Of a stretch of DNA of 64,000 nucleotides, positions 1 through 11,606 are shown piece after piece. Origin of the DNA: Chlorokybus atmophyticus (taxonomy: Eukaryota > Streptophyta > Chlorokybophyceae > Chlorokybales > Chlorokybaceae); assembly GCA_009103225.1 (NCBI GenBank), contig RHPI01003642.1, positions 733 to 64,732 on the forward strand, in the 5' to 3' direction. Every line of letters begins with the position of its first letter. Within the stretch, counting starts at the first letter, position 1. The notes beneath the pieces were generated by a model. It saw only the letters and a list, made by a program, of their open reading frames with translations. It did not search any database and was not told the DNA's origin. A program made the position numbers and the translations under genes.

Positions 1-36
1 GTTAGGAAATCTAGCGTGAGCCAATCACAGCTCAGA

Positions 37-93
37 TAAGGTACCTATCGATAAGGTACCTATCCAAAGATACCTATCGTAAGGTACCTAACG
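37..93. repeat. Tandem 15-bp repeat, four degenerate units
   Basis: Four imperfect copies of a unit resembling AAGGTACCTATCGAT lie head to tail; each core is close to the palindrome GGTACC. The copies differ at one to three positions. The function is unknown. Confidence 0.7.
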
Positions 94-139
94 AGATAGT
101 GATCACATTATATCAAATGTGACACTAAATAGGCTTGAA

Positions 140-159
140 TATATATATATATATATATA
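140..159. repeat. AT dinucleotide microsatellite
   Basis: An uninterrupted run of about ten AT units, a simple sequence repeat prone to length variation. Confidence 0.9.
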
Positions 160-2199
160 CGCGGTTCTACACCCATTGGGACTTATTTAAGCTATGATAA
201 AGCATCATAGCCTTTAATAAGCGAGGAACCGTAGAAAAGAGGTATAAATAAGTATATTTAAATACTTATTCATACAAAATGTGTTATTCAGGTAGCAATA
301 ATACCCCTATTATTATTGTTCCCGTTACAAGCACCATCAAGAAGGGTGGTGCATTGTCGTCTTGAACACACGTGCCTGCGCGCGCAATACTTGCAATAAT
401 TCCTTGATAATACCACACACACAAGGGAATCAAAGGAGAGCCCCTCCTAACAGCTTCAGCCAGGCACACACACGAGTCGTCTCAAGCTTGTAAGTGTCAC
501 GCCTAAAGGGCTAGCAAAATTTATGTCCCTTACTTATGATGGTAAGAAGAGACTACGTGGGTTTTCCATTCCATAAGCATGTGTAGTGCTTGTGGGATGC
601 GCTCGCATCCAGGTGTACTCTTGAACCTATATGGCCCTGAGTGTGATAAACTACACGAGGCATTGTTGAGGGCTAGCACAGAGCTAGTCAATGTGTGAGG
701 CCTTCGGCCTAAACCTGTGAGTTGCCACAAGATGTGACAGCTCTAAGACAAAAAGCCAAGTTGGCAAACCATATGATTATACTATGGTAGTGCGATTTGC
801 CACTGTGGTGATAGTCGCAAGGCTAAGTGATGCATGTGGGCAATCCGCAAGTGCTACGTATACTGTACTATATTACGGTATCTTCTAGTTAGGAGAGCCT
901 ATGTTTGTCGAAGTTTCGAGGTAGGATTGTTCCTCCAATGGCAAACCAATGGAGTTTAATATTCGCGAGGTTGATGTCCTGTGATGGACAAGGTCGGCTT
1001 GTATCGATAGGTCAGCACGCAGCGACCACGACTTGAGGGCCTTGAACACTCTGTGTGCCATGTCGGGACAGCAGCAAGTGGTATAAAGGCTTCAAGTGAC
1101 TAGCAACCTTGAGTAGGGATTGGAGTGTGTTCACCACTCAAGGGCCACTTGCGATTGGGGTGCCTAGCTAGTAGCTGTTGAAGGGGCTCTCCCCCTCATC
1201 CCTTGTGGAGTGTGGTGTTGTGTGTGTGCATGTGGGTGTGTTGGGCGTGGGTGTGCCTGGGGCTGAACCTGTGTGAGCGGTTGGTGGTCAAACTCTCCTT
1301 CTTTGGTGCGCTGCAGCAACTCCCTGCACGGTGGTGCTGAAGGGACTTCCGCTGTAAGTCCTTAATTCATAAGTTTGCCAAGCAAACCAGCAAGTAATCG
1401 TTTCAATAAGGCCAGCGAATTATCGCCACTGTGGCTCAAGGTGGTAGTCACACTTGTATACTACTCGCTGCTCTTCAACCTGGCACATACATTGTCCGAG
1501 GCCAACAAAACTGTGGTCAGCGCATAGCTGACCTGCTAGCACATGCTTAACTCGTCCACCCTCGGACACATCAACATGGGAAGTCCTGCTGCCTATGCAT
1601 GGATACTTAAACGCAACCGTCTGAGGGAGTAAAGTGTTAATTAGACACAAAGTATCTGATGCGAACTTAGGTTATCGTCTGCAAGATTTGGCATATACCG
1701 CTGCACTAGTGCATCTTGAAGTAAACAATTTTTACATTTTTTTACATGCAACAAGTGAAGCGAAATCTATAAATACCGTAAATACCGTAAAATTATCAGT
1801 TCTTGTTTTGTCTTGTAATCAAATTATCTGGTTAGATAGTAAATGTTCCACCATGCACGCAGCTTTCCCTGTTAATTTAATGTGTTTTTCCGGTGTAATG
1901 CAATGGATTGCAATGCAATGCTGCTCGCGGGAACGTAAAGGTCGATGTATAATCGGCTCCTTGATACAATAACCTTAATACTTACCTAATTGTGTAACAA
2001 ATTAAGTAATAAATAAAGTTTGCATTTAGCATCAAACGCCTGCAGGTAATCGTTTTTCTTGCTCAATGCCGTAGCAACGGTGCGCTTGACACCGACTAGT
2101 CATATACTTACTGGTAGACAGTGCCATCTCAGCTACAGGCTGTAGCTGAACTGTTTTTATGCACAGAGTGCTCAAGCACTGCGTTCACGAGCACGTACT

Positions 2200-2241
2200 A
2201 CGGTATGCGAAGTGCTACATACGGTATGCGAAGTGCTACAC
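2200..2241. repeat. 21-bp perfect tandem duplication
   Basis: A 21-base unit beginning ACGGTATGCG is present twice in exact head-to-tail order. It lies in noncoding sequence. Confidence 0.85.
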
Positions 2242-2781
2242 ACACAGTATTCATACAAAGTCCTTGCTTAATTTTCTAAAAAGTTCTCACCACATAAGTA
2301 AGGGGCTAAGAGTGATTCAAGCCAACCCGTTGCGTTTAACATGATCATTTGCGCACTACATGATCAACAATCTTACCTTGAAATTACAGACTTACGCTCT
2401 CTTTGTACACATGTACGTGCGGACAGCCAACCAACATCACTTGCCTTGCTGATATGTCCATGGCCAATTGCAATATTACAGTGCAGGTCCTGTGATTCGC
2501 TCGTGGCTCACTTGATAATTGCCAATTTTTGTGGCAGTCCATACTGATACACATGCGCATCAAGCACTACACAACCCGACAACCGAAATCTCCACTTGCT
2601 TCTTTTGTGTTACATATGTATGGGACGGAGACTCTGATGATTTTTGCCAGCGTTGTCGGCGTGACAATGAACTCAAATCTTACTCGCCAAGATCATTGTG
2701 TATATCTATGTGCAGCACGTTGCTGCGCAATGTGCTTGTATTACCACTTATTAAGTCAACGAGCGGCATTTAAACTCGATG

Positions 2782-2837
2782 AAAGGGTGCATACTACTCA
2801 CTCTTTCATTCAGGGTGCGTAGTATGCACCCTTTTAT
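2782..2837. repeat. Inverted repeat (hairpin)
   Basis: The arm AAAGGGTGCATACTAC is mirrored by GTAGTATGCACCCTTT about 22 bases later, giving a stem of about 16 bp. No open frame crosses it convincingly. It could be the end of a small inverted-repeat element or a structured transcript. Confidence 0.75.
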
Positions 2838-3576
2838 GGATGCGCACACATTCACGAACCTGTGTTACTCGTTTTGCACAGGTACATGTTGTCACGCTGC
2901 GCTGACACTTTAATGTAACCTCGAATTGCACATGTGCTGCACCATCAATCTACAGATTTCAGCATCATTTCTCTTGTGTTGCCCTTTGATCTTGATCTCA
3001 TAACGCAGGTGTCTACATCAATACGTTTATACATGAGTAATCATATTGTTACAGGCATATTTTTACATGAGATACCTATATCAGCGGAGTGCGTTTAGCC
3101 GATTTGTGCATGTTGTTGCAAGGAATATATAATGCATATTCTTAAGCTTTAACAAGCATTTTAGTCATTCATGTCTTTTTAATGAATGTTTTTTCAATTA
3201 TTTAAAAATAGGAATTAGCAATGTTTGTTGCTTATTTCGTAATGCAAGCATGCAGTCATGTTGCTTTTTTTATATTTTTACAACTTTACAATATATTCGT
3301 GCAAAATTTTGCTTCATTTATTCTTCAGCTATCCGTGCTAAACCTCAACTTCAAACTCATAATACCCGACATACCAACACCTGAATAAGGGTGGCCACTA
3401 GCTGCCATAATTAAAGAAAATTGCATCGAAAGTATGTTCAACAAAAGGGATAGGATTATACATGTTGAATAGGATGTCGCCGACAACTGCTGAACACACG
3501 GCATGTTACGCGATCTTTCGTAACCGGTGCGTAACCGCGCCGTAACGCAGCTTATCTTACCGTATGGTTTGGCCTT

Positions 3577-3598
3577 ACCGGACGATGATCGTCCGGTG
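3577..3598. repeat. Palindrome ACCGGACGAT / ATCGTCCGGT
   Basis: Two perfect 10-base arms surround a single central base. It sits at the edge of a GC-rich patch (3520-3660) inside AT-rich DNA. Confidence 0.75.
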
Positions 3599-3756
3599 AA
3601 GCCGTCCAGTGGGACCGCCGCCCCGCTGCGCGGCGCGGCGTCCGGTCAACCCAGTGCAACCTGTAGTTTAGGCGAGAATACTATGAGTTACGCTACGTTT
3701 TGTGGGGTTCGCGGTGTCCACCGTGTCTCGTGGCTTCCCCTGCTACATAATTCTAT

Positions 3757-3835
3757 GCCCCCCCGATTTTAGAACGCCCCCCCCAACAGAATAGCCCCCC
3801 TCAAATTTCGGGGGGGCACTGTGTAAAAAAGGGGG
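3757..3835. repeat. C-run and G-run cluster forming a hairpin
   Basis: C runs of 7, 8 and 6 bases are followed by G runs of 7 and 5. The C6 run at 3795 and the G7 run at 3810 can pair as a short stem with a 9-base loop. A similar arrangement occurs near 28.9 kb. Confidence 0.7.
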
Positions 3836-5111
3836 CACTGTGTTCGAGTGAATACGGTATTTGTCTTGTTATCGTTTAACCGTGTGTTATTTTCTGGTTG
3901 TGATGTAAGTACATAGTCCATCCTCTATGCAGTGACCACATATATTGTGAGCCAGTTGTTTAATGCATATATGACAAAGGTAGTGCTTCAATGAAGTGAC
4001 AAAAGTACGGTGTAGTGCTCTACACTCTGTTGACAGATGTATTTCAAAGCTTATAATAATCCCACTCATAGCTCATAATTCTTAACACTATGAAAGCAGG
4101 TCATTGCGACAACGGTCATTGGAGACTTGTAATGTTCATGCAAGCATTGCATTAGCTATATAATGCATTATTTTTTCACCATTCCTTCATAGCACTGCAA
4201 GTTTTAACGGAGTTTAACTATTCATGATGTACATGGTAAAACATGTTGCTTGCGTGTTGAATATTGCTTTGCATTGTGATGTGAGATGTAATCACAATAC
4301 GTAAATGATGGCTATAACGTGTAACTCATCATGGCTTACATTATGAAAATCATTATCTGTCGGCAACTCATTAAAAACCAATTTTGATATAATGTGTTAA
4401 TATAAGCAATTTGTTGAGCGTAACAGTTTTGGTACATATTTGATTTTGCTTGTTAATGTTGCAGCAATCTGCTAGGCTACATAACGGTTGCACAAGTGAA
4501 CAAAACAAGTCTTGTTGGCTCATATTGATTGCAAGGTGAATGCATGCCTTTCATTTGCTTTACATTTTCAACATTGATGCTTGCACATGCTGCATTGTGT
4601 TTCAGCGCCATTTCAACCCTTATTAAATCATCGATAATTGAACTCAAAGTTGATACTATGAACTCAATTGACATAAATGTCATTTGACCATACACAGCAG
4701 ATCGTATGTAGCATGTATGTATTTGTATGTGTATGCAAGTTGTTGCTCACGCTATATGATTACTATTGGCAATGTAATGCAGGCTAATGGACATGATGCA
4801 CTTATACGTACATTTATCATTAACCACACGTGCGAGGTACCCGACCAACAAGTATTGAAAGAGGCTTGCCTTAATTCCAATAGGGAAAGACTTCTCAAAG
4901 TGGGATAACATCCCATGTAAGCGAGTTGGGCCGGGCTCTGCACAAAGAGCACATGGTGGATTCTCTTAACCGCGTGTGCAGCGTCAACCAACGTGACGTC
5001 CCTTGTGGAATATGAGACGTCACCAGGCCAAAGTAAGCGCATTTGCAAGGCACGGCATCCTAAGGCGGCGGCGGTGTCGGCGGCGGTGTAGCTAGCGGAG
5101 GCTACTTAGCC

Positions 5112-6399
5112 ATGGCGCAGCCTCAGCAGGTCAGGAGTTTTTGGCATCTACGAGGCGGTGTGCTATCTGCTGCTGACTGTTGTTCTGGGTTGTCTGGGTG
5201 CTTTTGGTCGGTTGTGTTTGATCAGGCTGCATGGCGTTGTGTGTTTGCAGCGTTCTGCATGGGGCTTCTTTTAGCAAACTTGTTTTGCCCAGGTGATCAT
5301 CAAGCATGTGGTGCTGTTCAAGTTCAAGAAGGACACGCCAGAGCAGAAGATTGCCAGCATCATGACGGAGCTGTCGCAGTAAGCCATCCTCCCCCCCCTC
5401 CCTTTCCCTTTTCCGTGTTGCTCATACTGTCGAGTCTTGTCTCTCCCGCCTTAATGGCCTGGTTCTTACTGCGCTGTCAACCCCAAGACTTTTTGCACTC
5501 TGATGTCGGAGTGCTGAGCGTCTTTAGCTCAATCCTTGCAAGGGGTTTTGTTTGATCATGCATGCATGCATGTACGGAAGCTGCTTGCATGCATGCATGC
5601 AGGATCAACGCGCTTTCTCGACAACACGCGTTCTATGGCAATACACACTCGCATGCCTCAGCGGCAGCGAGTACCAAATAATGTAATGTCCCGAGAATGT
5701 AGCTGCGTGCTGCTGGAAGGCAACTTGTAACTTTTGCGGACAATTGTAGCATGTGCCTGGTACAAGCTGTACAGCTGCATGCACCGTGGTCCTTTTCTTG
5801 CGTGTCCTCCCTCACAGCGGCTCATGTGTATTCTTGCCTGTACACTAGGTTGTCAGTCAGCCACAAATACCTTAGGCAGACCAAGCGTTCTGTTATTCAT
5901 TCATCACTTCATGGTCTTGCAGGTTCCCCAATCACTTCCAGGGTTGCCTGGAGTTCTCTGGTGGGAAGTACTCCAGCCCAGAAGGCCTTAACAAGGTTCG
6001 TTGCATGCGTTGTGCACCTTGGGTCAACAGAGCAAGAGGGATTGCAGATAGGAAGCAAAAGTCAATATCAGCAAGCAGACGCATTGCGGTAATTGTGTTT
6101 GCATCGTAACTTGCCTGCTTGGAACAGGATTTCACGCACGCTTTTTGCATGACCTTCGACTCGGTTGAGCGCCGTGACGAGTATGCGCTGCGCGATCAAA
6201 AGCATGAAAAACTCAAGGGGGAGGTACAAGTGTTGCACGTACCAGTCTTTGCTGCCTTCAACTATGCATGAGTCAAGTGAACGAGCCCCGTCTACTTTGG
6301 CTGTATGTGCTCCAGATCGTCCCGCTTGTGGAGGGTGGCATTGAGGGAATCATCTCATTCGACTGGGTGGAGCCGCCAATGACAAGTTTGACTCTTTGA
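5112..6399 (+). CDS. Stress-responsive A/B barrel (Dabb) domain protein
   Basis: Five exons (5112-5129, 5293-5378, 5923-5995, 6128-6223, 6316-6399) join in frame to 118 residues. The first six residues come from a tiny exon; exon 2 then opens with VIKHVVLFKFKK, the characteristic first beta strand of Dabb proteins. Later blocks (FPNHFQGCLEFSGGKYSSPEGLNK, split by the reader's 20-residue limit as FPNHFQGC and LEFSGGKYSSPEG; then DFTHAFCMTFDSVERRDEY) fit the second strand and helix. Length is normal for single-domain members (about 100-120). Dabb proteins are small dimeric ferredoxin-like barrels seen in plant stress-induced proteins and in polyketide cyclases, so the exact substrate cannot be stated. 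It is convergent with the ING gene. All introns use GT-AG. The family call is firm; function is open. Confidence 0.85.
5554..5603. repeat. TGCATGCA-type palindromic tracts
   Basis: Two runs of alternating CATG/GCATGC units lie about 12 bases apart inside the second intron of the Dabb gene. Shorter TGCATGCA tracts occur throughout the window. Confidence 0.8.
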
Positions 6400-7730
6400 A
6401 GCGAGGGGGGGCGGATTTTGCACCAAGGCACAAGCTGCGGTACGGTTTTCCCTCCGCAAGGCTGGCATGGAGTGTGCTGGAGCGCCAGTTGGCTACTGCT
6501 CCAGCCTGCCCGTTCCTCCATACATGTCTTCACGTATGCACCGGCACTATACCACTTGTATATCGTCACCTCATGATCCTAGTACAGTGGCAAACCCATC
6601 GATATGAAGCTGTTGTGTTGGTTAGTGGAAGCACGCTGTGTTGCTTGCGGACAGTTGTATGTCTGAAGTAGGGAGAGACACCGCAGCCATAAGTAACTGG
6701 TATGAGGAGTGCTTTTGGTGTACAGGATTTGCGAGCAACTGATACAAGCATGAGTATGAGGTGTATATGGCTAACTATCATTGCAATCTCACACGGCCGT
6801 GATTGAGTTGAGTGTCCATGCATGTACAGGATATGCGCGACACAATTGGCGACATGCATACCGTCACGCAGTATAGCAAACCAACCAGCATGCAAACAGT
6901 CACATGCTATGGCTAACGGGGTGTTGGTAGAGTAGGTAGTGAAGTTAGCTTGTGACAGTAGCCCGGTGGTCTACATGAACGGTGTTGACTGCATGTGGAC
7001 ATGATGCTGGGTCCATTGCATGTGTCATGCATGTGCATACGTGTTGCGCATTTTCTGTACACCACCATTGGGCTACATTCACTGCTTGTTTATCCTATAC
7101 CCCTCTCGCATTTTCTGTACCTACCACACTACACTATTCTAGACCTCCCTGGTAGCCATGCATACATGCATATTGTTGGTTAACTACCTGTGCCACGCAC
7201 GAGCTGTATCATGCTTGTCGCATACATCACACTTGCATAACTCTGTACACCAATGCACCTTACTCTCTCACAATGCGGAGAGGGTTGGTACATATGCAAC
7301 TCAGTCTTTTATAACTGCAGCCTCTACAATGACCTGGACGGCTCTTCCTTTGCACTGCCGGCACACGGTTGGCAAGCGCATGTGTTCGTATCGGTGATTG
7401 GTATAGTCTGTAAACTGAGCAGGCTGGCACTGCTGGGCATGCAATGCCTTGTTGTCCCATAAGACTTGATGGACCAATGCAACATGTGGCACTGATAGCA
7501 GTCATAAAGCGACATTGCATGCTGTCATCTGTCCAGTGCCTGGCACGTTATCACGATCAATTGCATGGTCATTGCATGCGTGACCCTATGCGCAAGCATT
7601 ACTGACTGACCTGCAGAGGTGCATGCAAATCTGCAACCATGTCGGTACGCGTGGACAGAAAATGCAAGTGATGTATGTGATGGGCGCAGGTGTGCATTCT
7701 AGCATAAAGGCTAGACAAGGGCATTGCACA
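6400..7730. other. Convergent intergenic region
   Basis: This spacer lies between the 3' ends of the Dabb and ING genes. It contains one copy of a dispersed repeat (6912-7121) and many CA/TG and TGCATG tracts. The open frames are short, on both strands, and show no domain. Confidence 0.6.
6912..7121 (+). repeat. Dispersed repeat, copy A
   Basis: Shares ordered blocks with 34568-34737 and, reversed, with 11448-11606: an AACGGGGT block, then GTAGCCCGGTGGT, then a TTTTCTGTAC-like block. With copy B it also shares ATACCCCTCTCGCATTT near the end. Noncoding; possibly a MITE- or SINE-like family. Confidence 0.6.
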
Positions 7731-9085
7731 TCAAATGGTTGAAACTGGCTGTTTGTTCCGTGCAGCATTGCAGTCAGGGCAGAACCAAGCACCCTTGGGT
7801 CGATTGTCGTCTGCTATCCCAACACATTCAAAGTGGAACCACTCGATAGGGCACTGTAGAAGAAGCCAGTAAGCATATGACAGTGACAACGACTCATCAT
7901 GCTCGGATAACAACTCATGCACAGACACACGAGCAAAGCCCTACAAGCACTCACCGTTGGGTTGTCGCAAGCAATCATCTGTCCAAAAGAGACACGATTG
8001 CAGTAGCAGTACGTAGGTTCGTTGGGATCGACAGGCATCTCAAAGGTGTCCAGAACAGTCTGCACATTGTTGCACAGTCAGTTGCTTCAAACAGTATCCA
8101 CATTGGGGGCGTGCAGGCAAACCAGGTCATGGAGTCTCTTGCTGCTACCTGCAAACCAGCAGCGGGTGCGGCGGCTGCAGCAGCAGACTTCTTCGTGTCG
8201 CGCTTGCGCGCATCCGTCCCAACCTTCCTGGACTTGTTTGCATGCAGCTCTGCGACTTGCTTCTCTTGCGCTCTGCGTTCCTTCCGCAACTGCTCCTCCA
8301 GCTTGCGCAGCTCCCGGTCCAGCCGACGGATGTGACCGTCCACGAGGTCATATGCTGCCAGCGCCACGTTTACCTGCGTCAACACTGATAATGCTGTTCG
8401 GTCACGACACGTAGATGCAGCCATCGCTGCTGAAACAGGCAAACAGCCACAAAGCCAGCCCACATTGCCGCTGCTATGCGCATGTTGATGTGTGTGCAAA
8501 TCTTGCATTTGCAGCCTCTCTCCACATATGCTGAGGAAGCGTTGATACCTTTTCTTCTGAGACGGAAAGGCATGCCTTGTGATCCCTGGCCACTGCTTCA
8601 GCCAAAAAGTCGTTGCCGAAGTCACTGGAAGTGGATGCTTCCAAAGGCTGCGAAACAGCAGCTAGCCTCGTGCGGCTCAGCAACTCGACTCGCATGTCCT
8701 CCAGCTATTCATAGTAGTACAGCATGCGTTATGTTGTACGCTTGCAAGACATGAACAACTCTGGCTTGTTTCAATCGCACAAGGGTAGTACGCTACCAAA
8801 CAATGTGCTACAATACTCGGCAGAAGCGTACACGAATTGAAAGCCTGACCCTGATGCTTGTGTGCCTGCATACGATAATGTGGAGTGCACAACGTGACTC
8901 AACAATCAGACCGGAATCTTCAATTTCAATTCGCTGTGACACAATGACATCCAGAATCCACCTTGCACCTTGGCCATCTTGTCCTGCAGCTGCTCGTCAA
9001 GCTGCCGCACATGCGCCAGCTTGGTCTTCAGGTCTAGCGGCAGCGCCGTCGCCCCGCGCACCCATTCCTCTAGACATGACGGCAT
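7731..9085 (-). CDS. ING: ING-family PHD-finger chromatin protein
   Basis: Five exons on the minus strand (9085-8969, 8704-8549, 8373-8149, 8059-7955, 7853-7731) give 241 residues. The N-terminus [11 protein letters not shown]...LPLDL and the helix ending [15 protein letters not shown] are the ING coiled-coil domain. A basic/alanine linker (about residues 145-165) follows. The C-terminal PHD finger has its full C4HC3 set: C184, C186, C197, C202, H208, C211, C226, C229, with [12 protein letters not shown] as in other INGs, the surface that reads H3K4me3. ING proteins recruit histone acetyltransferase or deacetylase complexes; which applies here cannot be told. An ATG one codon upstream (9088) is an alternative start. 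The gene is head-to-head with the RING gene. All introns are GT-AG. Confidence 0.93.
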
Positions 9086-9650
9086 CATGTATACCAAACC
9101 AACAACACAAATTCCCACCTAACCGCCACCGCCACCGCCTCCCACCCTGCATTAATCTAATGGCCAAGGTAGGGTTTCACATCAGACGTGTACCTACTCT
9201 ATGCCTAAATTGTTGTCGCGGCGTCCAAGTCAGCCGGCTGCCCGCCCGCGCGGCCGACTGCGTCTCCGCACTGCGCATCGCAGAACATGCAAACTCGTAA
9301 CGGGAGGGGACAAATGCGTGCCACATGGACACATCAGACTGATGACATCAGTGCATGCGTGACAGAGCTGTGTGAGCTGAGCTGAGCTGAGCTGAGCTCA
9401 ATTGGGGACAGTGGGCGGAACCGCAGTAGTGGTGGGCGGCGGCGGCGGAGTCGGTGTCTTGGGGATTGAGGGTGTGGTTGCGTGGTACATTTCTGTCGTC
9501 GGTGTTGTTTCCAGAAAGCATCAGGTGCTGTCAGGCAGCAAGCGTGTTATTGTGCCTGGGGTGTGCTTTGCTGCAGCAAGGGTGAGGGCAAGGGGGGAAG
9601 CTGAGTGCTTGGTTTGGTGGTTGTGTTGGGTTTGCTCTGTCTGGACAGCC
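9086..9650. promoter_or_regulatory. Divergent ING / RING promoter region
   Basis: A 565-bp gap separates two start codons that point away from each other. It contains a TGAGC pentamer repeat (9373-9399) and GGCGGCGG triplets nearer the RING start. I see no clear TATA element. A shared bidirectional promoter is inferred from arrangement only. Confidence 0.5.
9373..9399. repeat. TGAGC pentanucleotide repeat
   Basis: About five perfect TGAGC units ending in the palindrome GAGCTC, located in the divergent ING/RING spacer. Confidence 0.85.
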
Positions 9651-11105
9651 ATGGCGTCCCTACCGTCGTCAGCCTGGTGGACGGAGGAGGTACTGGAGCC
9701 TGTGGGACACTGGCTGCTCCGGCAGTCACTCGTGCTGGCGGACGTGCTGCATTTCCTCTCGCACGCCCTCATAACGGCCTTCCTGGTGTTTGTCGCTGGG
9801 GTTGAGATTGGGCGCCGCCGCCGCGAGGCTGGCAGTGCTGCCGCTACTGCTGCCAACTCGCCCTTCCATGCTGCTGCCGCTGCAAACGCCGACCTGAATG
9901 AGCCAGCTGCGCGCAGCGCCAGGTAAGCTTGGCACTGATGGCCACAGTTCTTGTGCTCATGCTTGTTGTCCTGCTGTAAGTAGCCATTTATGCGTTGTCT
10001 GTTGAAGTTCGTGGGCAATGGCATTCCGTGTTGGTGAGTATGTGTCTGTGCTGGCGGCTTATGTCTGTGTGCTCTGCATGCTATCAGACGCTCCAATACG
10101 CTGGAGGGGCGGTTGCGGGAGTACATTCGCCAACCTGACATGGAAGCCGGCAGCAAGAGCACACATTCAGACGTGTTGCCGGAGCTGTCGGATAGCTTGG
10201 GCAGCGATGATGACTATGTGGCCGTGCATTCTGATGGCGCCACCTCTGACTACGAACCTGAGACGTCCAGTTTCAGTGCCGAGGACGGTATGTAATGGTG
10301 CTGCTTCAAAGTGATGTCCGGTCGCAACAGTCATCATGCAGTTTGGCTAGCTGCGAAATGGGTACATACCCTATGCATGTGTACTGCAGGTGAAACCGTG
10401 CAGCGGTTGCTAGTCGACGCCAACAAGCCCATCAGCGAGTTTGTCTCTGAGGTGAGTCTTCTGGGCACTCTAACCAGTCCTTGCACTCAGACTGTTGTCT
10501 GATATGGCGTTGCTGTTGGCTGCAGGATTACGTGCAACATCACCATCCAAGTGCATTGGGGCACTGGCGCGCATCTATGCGCTGGCGACGGCTGCGCCAA
10601 ACTTTGCAAACAGCGGCAGTGTTTACGAAACCCCTTCGCACTGGAGGGTCTTGGGTATGTACGCGTGTTGCCATGTGTCATTATCAGCGCTGCATAAGGT
10701 TTGTTGTTACTCTCTATTGCGCCCAGTATTGACTGTGCTGTTCCGTCGTGCAGCTGCGGCAGCGCGTTGCGCAATATGAGGAGCGGTTGATGTGCATTGT
10801 TTGCAGAGAGCGCGAACGAAGTTACGCCCTGCGCCCTTGCGGACACTTCTGCCGTATCCTACCATACACTTGCATGTTTGTTGTCCTTGGCTGGTTGATC
10901 CCACCCCTGATAGCTTCTGCAGTTCATCTGTATTGCAATGTCTGTCATGGTCTCCAGCATGCGCTACCACGCTTGTTGCCTTGACCAAACGTCAGTGTGT
11001 GCAAGCTGTGTGAAAGAGTACACCAAGCTGCAGGACAGAGATTCCTTCCAGCGTTGCCCGCTGTGCAGGGAGCCTGTCGATGAAGTGATCAAAACCCATC
11101 TGTGA
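9651..11105 (+). CDS. Membrane-anchored C-terminal RING-finger protein (probable E3 ligase)
   Basis: Six exons (9651-9922, 10088-10287, 10390-10451, 10526-10654, 10754-10853, 10996-11105) join to 290 residues. Residues about 27-53 are hydrophobic and end in a basic RRRR stop (55-58), so one membrane segment is likely. A serine/acid-rich middle (about 100-155) follows. The last 60 residues hold a C3HC4 RING: C235, C238, C250, H252, C256, C259, C275, C278, with CIVC, PCGH and CPLC spacing typical of ubiquitin E3 ligases. Position of the RING at the very C-terminus after a membrane anchor recalls MUL1/SP1-like E3s, but the MUL1 middle domain is not evident. Exon 4 is the least certain, being basic and low in homology, though it keeps frame. 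Substrate and organelle are unknown. Confidence 0.82.
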
Positions 11106-11447
11106 GCAAAAGACCTTCCGTTGTATTTATTGTCGTCTGTGCCAAGGATATGTTTCGCATTGTGCTTGCTGGCGGTGATTGTTTCCGTGTACCGTTCTTG
11201 TACACGTGTGCTAGTTATTCGTTGCTTACATGTAGAATAGTGGTACATATTGTATACAGTTCTGTATAGTTATGTGATTTTAAAGAAACTGTTCATACAG
11301 CGATTCTTATTCGTGCTCGTCATTGCATGTGATGTCCATGACTTTGTCACCGCATGATAGTATATGCAAGCCAACCCTACCACACGCAACTACGTATATG
11401 TCGTTTCTGCTGGATGTGCTTGTCCTGGTCCTGGTGGCATTGCGCAA

Positions 11448-11606
11448 GTGTACAAAATATGCAATGCTGTGCGTGTGACTCACCATTGCATGGCCCATGC
11501 AACATACACCAGCACAGTCGCAGTCCACCATGGCAGCAACTTATTTCACCACCGGGCTACCTATACAACCTAGGTAACTAGCTTCGCTATTGCCCTTACC
11601 CCGTTG
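11448..11606 (-). repeat. Dispersed repeat, copy C (reversed)
   Basis: Read on the minus strand it starts with AACGGGGT, continues with GTAGCCCGGTGGT and ends with a TTTTGTACAC block, in the same order as copies A and B. It is more diverged than they are from each other. Confidence 0.5.

Larger units (their letters stand above)
1..5111. other. Gene-poor AT-rich region
   Basis: No open frame here has family resemblance, splice-linked neighbours or biased codon use, so I call no gene. The stretch is AT-richer than the gene blocks, especially 2.9-4.9 kb, and contains short tandem repeats, an AT dinucleotide run, several palindromes and C/G homopolymer hairpins, listed separately. The last 60 bases before the first gene become GC-rich with GGCGGC triplets, consistent with the 5' leader of the Dabb gene. 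It may be decayed transposon sequence, but I see no terminal repeats or transposase. Confidence 0.6.

Noticed and set aside
2782-2837. Bacterial-type terminator
   Set aside because: The hairpin lacks a following T run, and the genome is eukaryotic.
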